From JACCQS01 sp050999295 (GTDB lineage Bacteria; Actinomycetota; Actinomycetes; Mycobacteriales; Geodermatophilaceae): a DNA stretch of 5,126 bases. A program made the translations under genes and the position numbers. Shown one piece after another: positions 1 through 5,126 of the stretch. A model generated the notes under the pieces. That model made no database searches. It was not told where the DNA came from and worked only from the letters and a program-made list of their open reading frames with translations. Positions within the stretch are counted from its first letter, which is position 1; each line of letters begins with the position of its first letter. The DNA lies in contig JBPCPI010000099.1 in NCBI GenBank assembly GCA_050999295.1, forward strand, positions 1 through 5,126, given 5' to 3'.

Positions 1-1
1 G

Positions 2-544
2 CTCCTCGGCTTCGGCGTGGTCCTCGCCTGGCAGTTCGGCCGTGAGTTCAGCGACGGGACCGTCACCGGCCTGTTCGCTATCCCGGTGCAGCGCCGGACG
101 ATGGGTGCGGCCAAGCTGCTGGTCTACCTGGGCTGGGCGCTCGCGGTCAGCAGCGGCTTGCTGGTCACCCTGGTTGTCGGCGGGGTCAGCTTCGGGTTTG
201 GTCTGCCGGGAAATGAAGTCTGGCCGCTCCTTGCGCGGGACTACGGTCTAGCGCTGCTGACCGCCGGGCTTGCCATACCAGCGGCCTGGGCGGCAACCCT
301 GGGCCGCGGGCTTCTGTCCGGAATCGCCACGATCATCGGCGTGATCGTCCTAGCCCAGGTTGCGGTCTTCGCAGGTATAGGCAGCTGGTTCCCGTTCTCG
401 TCGCCCGGTCTCTGGGCCGCGACGGCCGGCGCGGGCGGTCACACGGAGGTGTCTGCGCTGCAGCTCGCCCTCGTCGTGCCGGTGGCTGCCGGGTTTGCCG
501 GCCTGGCCCTGCACGCTTGGCATCGCCTCCAGCTGGACCGGTAA
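2..544 (+). CDS. ABC-2 type transporter permease, 3' part (start outside window)
   Basis: This is the C-terminal 180 residues of an integral membrane protein. The frame is open to the left edge of the window, so the GTG at 17 is probably internal and the true start lies upstream. The visible N-terminal stretch (WQFGREFSDGT, then LFAIPVQRR and AAKLL) has the pattern of ABC-2 permeases: an acidic/aromatic REFSDGT segment before a short helix ending in P-V-x-R-R, then a lysine at the start of a membrane helix. About four hydrophobic segments follow, roughly at visible residues 40-65, 80-98, 101-125 and 148-170, and the protein ends in a short basic tail (HRLQLDR). Such permeases pair with an ABC ATPase, which would be expected upstream; the substrate cannot be told. 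It lies 147 bases before dnaK and is probably a separate transcription unit. The class assignment is fairly sure, the exact family is not. Confidence 0.75.
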   Translation, partial: LLGFGVVLAWQFGREFSDGTVTGLFAIPVQRRTMGAAKLLVYLGWALAVSSGLLVTLVVGGVSFGFGLPGNEVWPLLARDYGLALLTAGLAIPAAWAATLGRGLLSGIATIIGVIVLAQVAVFAGIGSWFPFSSPGLWAATAGAGGHTEVSALQLALVVPVAAGFAGLALHAWHRLQLDR

Positions 545-561
545 CTGATCCGCGGACAGGT

Positions 562-585
562 GCCGGGAACATTCTTGATCCCGGC
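562..585 (+). terminator. Stem-loop after the permease gene, possible terminator without U-tract
   Basis: A perfect 7-base inverted repeat, GCCGGGA (562-568) and TCCCGGC (579-585), lies 17 bases after the permease stop. Past one A-A mismatch, two more pairs (C570-G577, A571-T576) can form, which closes a TTCT loop at 572-575. The position fits an intrinsic terminator of the upstream gene. No T-run follows, though actinobacterial terminators often lack one. The element overlaps the proposed dnaK promoter and the first HAIR-like site, so it could instead be an operator-like palindrome or a chance overlap. The dyad is directly visible; the function is inferred. Confidence 0.45.
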
Positions 586-593
586 CTCGTTAA
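565..593 (+). promoter_or_regulatory. Candidate ECF-type (SigH/SigR-like) promoter of dnaK
   Basis: GGGAAC at 565-570 and CGTTAA at 588-593 match the GGAA...GTT elements recognised by SigH/SigR-class ECF sigma factors. The spacing from GGGAAC to the GTT is 18 bases, within the known range. In Mycobacterium tuberculosis dnaK is reported as a SigH target, which makes the match plausible. The implied transcription start near 597-601 would give a leader of about 90 bases. No convincing SigA-type -35/-10 pair was found; TTGATC (575-580) with TAGCAA (596-601) has only a 15-base spacer and a poor -10. This is motif matching by eye and has not been tested. Confidence 0.45.
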
Positions 594-594
594 G
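574..594 (+). promoter_or_regulatory. Weak HAIR-like HspR site overlapping the promoter
   Basis: The half-sites CTTGATC (574-580) and CGTTAAG (588-594) are separated by exactly 7 bases, as in the HspR-associated inverted repeat CTTGAGT-N7-ACTCAAG. They match 9 of 14 consensus positions (5 on the left, 4 on the right). The right half coincides with the proposed -10 element, so its sequence may be set by promoter function instead. It starts 32 bases before the better site, about three helical turns, which would place both on the same face of the DNA. Confidence 0.3.
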
Positions 595-605
595 CTAGCA
601 AGAAA

Positions 606-626
606 GTTGAGCGAACCTGGCGCAAG
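606..626 (+). promoter_or_regulatory. HAIR operator for HspR upstream of dnaK
   Basis: GTTGAGC (606-612) and GCGCAAG (620-626) are spaced by exactly 7 bases and match 10 of 14 positions of the HAIR consensus CTTGAGT-N7-ACTCAAG, including the TTGAG and CAAG cores. The site lies 66 bases before the dnaK start, in an operon that ends with hspR, so an autoregulatory operator is expected in this stretch. Placed just after the proposed transcription start, it could block promoter clearance or elongation. The call is supported by sequence and context; binding is inferred. Confidence 0.55.
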
Positions 627-642
627 CTGGTGCTTCTCCAGC
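626..642 (+). other. Small hairpin in the dnaK leader
   Basis: GCTGG (626-630) pairs with CCAGC (638-642) around a 7-base loop. It would sit in the 5' leader of the dnaK transcript about 50 bases before the start codon, clear of the ribosome binding site. A five-pair stem is common by chance in DNA of this composition, so a role in mRNA stability or thermosensing is only a possibility. Confidence 0.2.
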
Positions 643-675
643 GTAGCCAGGATCCCCTGTCCAATGCAGCACAGA

Positions 676-683
676 GAGAAAGG
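676..683 (+). promoter_or_regulatory. Ribosome binding site of dnaK
   Basis: The purine run GAGAAAGG ends 8 bases before the ATG at 692. It supports this ATG as the start, together with the typical Hsp70 N-terminus MARAVGIDLGTTNS that follows immediately. Confidence 0.7.
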
Positions 684-691
684 CACCACCC

Positions 692-2583
<1,892 letters not shown>

Positions 2584-2587
<4 letters not shown>

Positions 2588-3345
2588 CCACAGCAGACAC
2601 CTCAGGTCTGTACGGCGACCGGGGCCGGTCCGGTGAACCGGACGAGGAAGCGCCCCGGGTCGTCATACGGGACAAGCGACGAATCGATCCGGAGACCGGA
2701 GAGGTACGCGATCCCACGGCCTCGCCGACCTCCGGCTCCCCAGCAGGAGAAGAGGTGAGCAACCTCGCGCCCAGTGCGACCGCGGATCTGTCCAAGGAAC
2801 TGGCCGAACGCACGGAGGACCTCCAGCGGGTCTCCGCGGAGTACGCGAACTACCGGCGCCGGGTCGACCGGGACCGGGTGCTGATCAGCCAACTTGCTCA
2901 GGAGCGTCTCGTGCTCGATCTGCTGCCGGTCATGGACGACATCGACCGGGCGCGTGAGCACGGGGATCTGACCGGGGCGTTCAAGAGCACGGCCGATCGG
3001 CTTGCCGGTGTACTGGATCGAGCCGGTCTCGAGGCGTACGGGGAGGTCGGCGATCCGTTCGATCCCGGCCAGCACGAGGCGGTTCTGCACTCCGAGAGCG
3101 CCGACGTTGCCGTCCCGACCTGCAGCCATGTGATGCGCCGCGGTTATCGACGCGGCGATCGGGTGCTGCGCGCGGCAATGGTGGGTGTGGCCGACCCGGC
3201 GACGCCGACGCCCGCGTCCACGTCGGCAGCCGACCTATCCGCCGAGACTGCCGAGACTGCCGAGGCCGCTGAGATCATGGAGACCGTCGAGCCGACGCAC
3301 TTCGCGGCCGAGCAGTCACCGTTGGACAACCAACGCACCGAGTAA
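2584..3345 (+). CDS. grpE: Nucleotide exchange factor GrpE with long C-terminal extension
   Basis: GrpE promotes ADP release from DnaK and so resets the chaperone cycle in the cytoplasm. The GTG start overlaps the dnaK stop as GTGA, which implies translational coupling; no strong Shine-Dalgarno is seen there. The protein has 253 residues. An N-terminal disordered arm holds VVIRDKRRIDPETGEVR (26-42), a motif typical of actinobacterial GrpE. A helical, dimer-forming region starts near 68 and includes EYANYRRRVDRDR (86-98). The globular beta domain carries FDPGQHEAV (159-167) and RGYRRGDRVLRAAMVGV (ending at 202), the GrpE signature; it reads RAAMVGV where RPAKVGV/RPALVRV-type endings are usual. 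Residues 203-253 form an Ala/Thr/Glu-rich extension with AET repeats. The length is somewhat above the usual 180-235 residues, because of this tail. The identification is firm; the role of the tail is unknown. Confidence 0.96.
3241..3276 (+). repeat. 9-base tandem repeat in the grpE 3' end
   Basis: GCCGAGACT is repeated twice (3241-3249, 3250-3258), with diverged copies GCCGAGGCC (3259-3267) and GCTGAGATC (3268-3276). It encodes AET-AET-AEA-AEI in the acidic C-terminal extension of GrpE. The phase equals three codons, so copy-number changes stay in frame. Confidence 0.65.
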
Positions 3346-3346
3346 C

Positions 3347-3356
3347 GAGAGGGGGG
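3347..3356 (+). promoter_or_regulatory. Strong ribosome binding site of dnaJ
   Basis: The purine run GAGAGGGGGG lies between the grpE stop and the dnaJ ATG at 3366, ending 9 bases before it. dnaJ is therefore the one downstream gene of the operon with an obvious independent Shine-Dalgarno sequence. It also supports the ATG at 3366 as the start. Confidence 0.65.
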
Positions 3357-3365
3357 CGTCCGGAC

Positions 3366-4556
3366 ATGAGCACCAAGGACTTCATCGAGAAGGACTACTA
3401 CGCAGCGCTGGGCGTCGCCAAGGACGCCAGCGCCGCGGAGATCAAGAAGGCCTACCGGTCGCTTGCCCGCGATTTGCACCCGGACAAGAACCCCAACAAC
3501 GCCGGGGCCGAGACCAAGTTCAAGGAGGTCTCCGAGGCCTACGACGTGCTCTCTGATGCCAAGCGTCGCGAGGAGTACGACGAGGCCCGCCGACTGTTCG
3601 GCTCCGGCGGTTTCCGTCCGGGTGGCTTCGGCGGAGGCCGCCCTGGTACTGCGGGCGGGCAGACCTACGACATCAACGACCTCTTCGGCGGTGGCGTCGG
3701 CGGTGGGGGCGGTGTCGGTGGCCTCGGCGATCTGTTCGGCGGCCTGTTCGGCGGCGGGGCCGCCCCAGGCGGCACCCAGACCCAGACCCGGACCCGGCCG
3801 ACCCGGGGTCGCGATGTCGAGACCGGAGCGACGCTGTCCTTCGAGGAGTCCGTTCGTGGGGTGACCGTGCCGTTGCGGATGCAGAGCCCGGGGACCTGCC
3901 GGACCTGTGCCGGGACCGGTGCCAAGCCGGGGACGGCTCCGCGTACCTGCCCGGCCTGCAACGGGCTGGGCGTGACAACCCGCAACCAGGGCTCGTTCGC
4001 CTTCAGCGAACCGTGCCGGGACTGCCGAGGCAGCGGAACGGTCGTCGACGACCCCTGCCCGGATTGCCGCGGCAGTGGCGTGACGAGCCAGACCCGGACG
4101 ATCACCGTTCGGATCCCGGCCGGTGTCAAGGATGGTCAGCGGATCCGGATCGCGGGCAAGGGATCTCCGGGCCAGCGCGGTGCGCCTGCCGGCGACCTGT
4201 ATGTGGTCGTCCACGTGAGCGGCCACGAGCTGTTCACCCGATCCGGCAACAACCTCGCCCTCGCTGTGCCCGTCTCCTATGCCGAGGCGGCCCTGGGTAC
4301 GACCATCCGGGTCCCGACCCTGGACGGTGCGGTGACCCTCAAAGTGCCGCCCGGCACCGCATCCGGGCAGACGTTCCGGATCAGGGGCCGCGGGGTGCCC
4401 TCGGCGAACGGGAGCGGTGACCTGATGGTCTCCGTGGAGGTCGCCGTACCCAAGAAGCTGTCCGACGAAGCGCGTACGGCGCTGCAGGCATTCGCCGACG
4501 CCCAGGCTGAGGATCCTCGTCCGACGATCACTGAGGCGGTGCGTAGCCGTGGCTGA
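3366..4556 (+). CDS. dnaJ: Co-chaperone DnaJ (Hsp40, type I)
   Basis: DnaJ delivers non-native proteins to DnaK and stimulates its ATPase. The 396-residue protein has the full type I layout. The J domain (about 10-75) contains the HPD motif at 38-40 within LHPDKN. A Gly/Phe-rich region (about 79-137) carries two DLF-type motifs, DINDLFGG and LGDLFGGLFGG. The zinc-binding domain has all four CxxCxGxG repeats, with cysteine pairs at 178/181, 195/198, 217/220 and 231/234. The C-terminal substrate-binding and dimerisation domains follow (RIPAGVKDGQRIRIAGKG, then VPPGTASGQTFRIRGRGVP). Nothing essential is missing. It starts 20 bases after grpE and overlaps hspR by 8 bases. Many actinobacteria have a second copy, dnaJ2, elsewhere; linkage to dnaK-grpE-hspR marks this as the operon copy (often called dnaJ1). 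Confidence 0.97.
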   Translation: MSTKDFIEKDYYAALGVAKDASAAEIKKAYRSLARDLHPDKNPNNAGAETKFKEVSEAYDVLSDAKRREEYDEARRLFGSGGFRPGGFGGGRPGTAGGQTYDINDLFGGGVGGGGGVGGLGDLFGGLFGGGAAPGGTQTQTRTRPTRGRDVETGATLSFEESVRGVTVPLRMQSPGTCRTCAGTGAKPGTAPRTCPACNGLGVTTRNQGSFAFSEPCRDCRGSGTVVDDPCPDCRGSGVTSQTRTITVRIPAGVKDGQRIRIAGKGSPGQRGAPAGDLYVVVHVSGHELFTRSGNNLALAVPVSYAEAALGTTIRVPTLDGAVTLKVPPGTASGQTFRIRGRGVPSANGSGDLMVSVEVAVPKKLSDEARTALQAFADAQAEDPRPTITEAVRSRG

Positions 4557-4959
4557 GTTGTCCGAGGAAACACCAGTATTCGTGATCTCAATCGCGGCCC
4601 AACTCGCGGGCATGCATGCTCAGACGCTGCGCCAGTACGACCGGTTGGGTCTGGTCTCGCCGGGACGCACGCCCGGTGGAGGGCGCCGCTACAGCGCTCG
4701 CGACATCGTCGCGCTGCAGACAGTGGCGCGGTTGTCCCACGAGGAGGGCATCAACCTCGCCGGGATCAAACGGATCATCGAACTCGAGTCGGCGGTAGCC
4801 CAGTTGCAGCATGAACGGGACCGCCTGGCCGACGAACTCGAACTCTCCGAGCAGCGCCGGCTCTCGGCCGAGGCGGCGGTGCACGCGTCTTACCGCCGAG
4901 ATCTCGTGCCGGTCAACCATCAGGCACTGCTGCTCTTCCGCCAACGCCCCCCGCGTTGA
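4549..4959 (+). CDS. hspR: Heat-shock repressor HspR (MerR family)
   Basis: HspR is a DNA-binding repressor that shuts off the dnaK operon by binding HAIR sites, with DnaK as co-repressor in the species studied. The 136-residue protein starts with MerR-type DNA-binding elements: a helix-turn-helix at about 12-31 (FVISIAAQLAGMHAQTLRQY), then DRLGLVSPGRTPGGGRRYSARDI (31-53), the wing and second helix pair typical of HspR. A probable dimerising helix with heptad-like leucines spans about 77-110. The C-terminus has a short hydrophobic patch, ALLLF (126-130), before a basic end. The GTG start at 4549 lies inside dnaJ, overlapping its end by 8 bases. This start keeps a short leader before the HTH as in other HspR proteins; a GAGG at 4533-4536 is rather distant as a Shine-Dalgarno. 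Being last in the operon it is co-transcribed with the genes it represses, giving negative feedback. Confidence 0.95.
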   Translation: MAELSEETPVFVISIAAQLAGMHAQTLRQYDRLGLVSPGRTPGGGRRYSARDIVALQTVARLSHEEGINLAGIKRIIELESAVAQLQHERDRLADELELSEQRRLSAEAAVHASYRRDLVPVNHQALLLFRQRPPR

Positions 4960-4969
4960 TTCCAGATCC

Positions 4970-5014
4970 GCGGTTCTGCGCATAACCGTCGAATCTTGGG
5001 CCTTGGGTTCAAGG
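4970..5014 (+). terminator. Two small hairpins behind hspR, weak terminator candidate
   Basis: CGGTT (4971-4975) pairs with AACCG (4984-4988), extended by a possible G-T pair (4970/4989), around an 8-base loop, starting 11 bases after the hspR stop. A second perfect stem, CCTTG (5001-5005) with CAAGG (5010-5014), encloses GGTT. Neither is followed by a T-run and both stems are short, so termination here is only suggested by position at the operon end. Confidence 0.3.
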
Positions 5015-5126
5015 GGTCGTCGCAACATCCTGAGATTTGGAGTGTTGGATGACTCGTCTTCCGCCTCGCCGTGATGATCAGCGGCGGTTCTGGCGTCTGA
5101 TCGGTTCTGGGTCCTCGATCGAGCAG
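5013..5126 (+). mobile_element. Left end of a probable IS30-type insertion sequence (partial)
   Basis: The transposase start at 5049 implies that an insertion sequence begins in the short stretch between hspR and this gene. The sequence from about 5013, containing GGGGTCGTCGCAACATCC, is the likely terminal inverted repeat region, because IS30-type elements place the transposase a few tens of bases inside the left end. A short internal imperfect repeat is visible (CAACATCC at 5023-5030 against GGAGTGTTG at 5039-5047). The exact boundary and target duplication cannot be set without the right end, which lies outside the window. Confidence 0.4.
5049..5126 (+). CDS. IS30-type transposase, N-terminal 26 codons (runs off right edge)
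   Basis: From the ATG at 5049 the frame is open to the last base of the window. The visible residues include DDQRRFWRLIGSGSSIEQ. This fits the N-terminus of actinobacterial IS30-type transposases, where a basic leader is followed by an aromatic F-W-x-L-I-x-x-G-x-S helix that begins the helix-turn-helix binding the terminal repeats. GGAG at 5039-5042 sits 6 bases before the ATG as a ribosome binding site; an in-frame stop at 5031-5033 limits upstream extension to a TTG at 5037. The catalytic DDE domain would lie beyond the window, so intactness is unknown. The assignment rests on few residues and could be another HTH-containing recombinase or regulator. Confidence 0.6.
   Translation, partial: MTRLPPRRDDQRRFWRLIGSGSSIEQ

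Noticed and set aside
545..691. CIRCE operator (HrcA site) upstream of dnaK
   Set aside because: No TTAGCACTC-N9-GAGTGCTAA-like repeat is present. The HspR gene and the HAIR-like repeats fit the actinobacterial scheme instead.
4509..4518. Perfect 10-base palindrome GAGGATCCTC near the end of dnaJ
   Set aside because: It lies within coding sequence, is short, and has no second copy or nearby promoter; chance is sufficient.
3144..4613. A 489-codon open frame on the - strand opposite dnaJ and the end of grpE
   Set aside because: It lies opposite clear dnaJ and hspR coding sequence, its product is low-complexity Arg/Gly/Ala-rich with no recognisable domain, and such frames arise easily from third-position GC bias.
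4995..5013. CTTGGGC...GTTCAAG behind hspR as a third HAIR site
   Set aside because: The half-sites resemble HAIR but are separated by 5 bases instead of 7, and the site lies after the operon with no promoter of known genes beside it. The same bases form a plain small hairpin.

Overview
The window is high-GC DNA that carries the class I heat-shock chaperone operon of an actinobacterium, in the order dnaK-grpE-dnaJ-hspR, all on the + strand. This gene order with a MerR-type HspR as last gene, the RDKRRIDPETGEVR motif at the GrpE N-terminus, the DAEIVDDD-type end of DnaK, and frequent GTG starts with stop/start overlaps all point to Actinomycetota. I cannot name the genus from this sequence.

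Layout. Bases 2-544 hold the 3' end of an ABC-2 type transporter permease whose start lies outside the window. Bases 545-691 form the dnaK control region. It contains a strong stem-loop just after the permease stop, a promoter-like GGGAAC/CGTT pair with the spacing of SigH/SigR-class ECF sigma factors, two degenerate HspR operators (HAIR) and a good dnaK ribosome binding site. dnaK (692-2587), grpE (2584-3345), dnaJ (3366-4556) and hspR (4549-4959) follow almost without gaps. grpE overlaps dnaK by 4 bases and hspR overlaps dnaJ by 8 bases, while dnaJ has its own strong Shine-Dalgarno sequence in a 20-base gap. After hspR come about 90 non-coding bases with two small hairpins. The first 26 codons of an apparent IS30-type transposase then run off the right edge at 5126.

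How the genes work together. DnaK (Hsp70), its nucleotide exchange factor GrpE and its J-domain co-chaperone DnaJ form the folding cycle. HspR is the autoregulatory repressor that binds HAIR sites upstream of dnaK, and in studied actinobacteria DnaK acts as its co-repressor, closing a feedback loop. The overlap of an ECF-type promoter with HAIR-like sites suggests that both heat (via HspR) and oxidative or disulfide stress (via an alternative sigma factor) feed into this operon; this is inference from motif matches.

The core of the window is a well-known conserved system, and I found no undescribed system in it. The points that merit a second look are the promoter architecture, the palindrome after the permease gene, the repeat-bearing GrpE C-terminal extension and the insertion-sequence boundary right behind hspR. 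The long open frames on the - strand are judged to be high-GC shadows.
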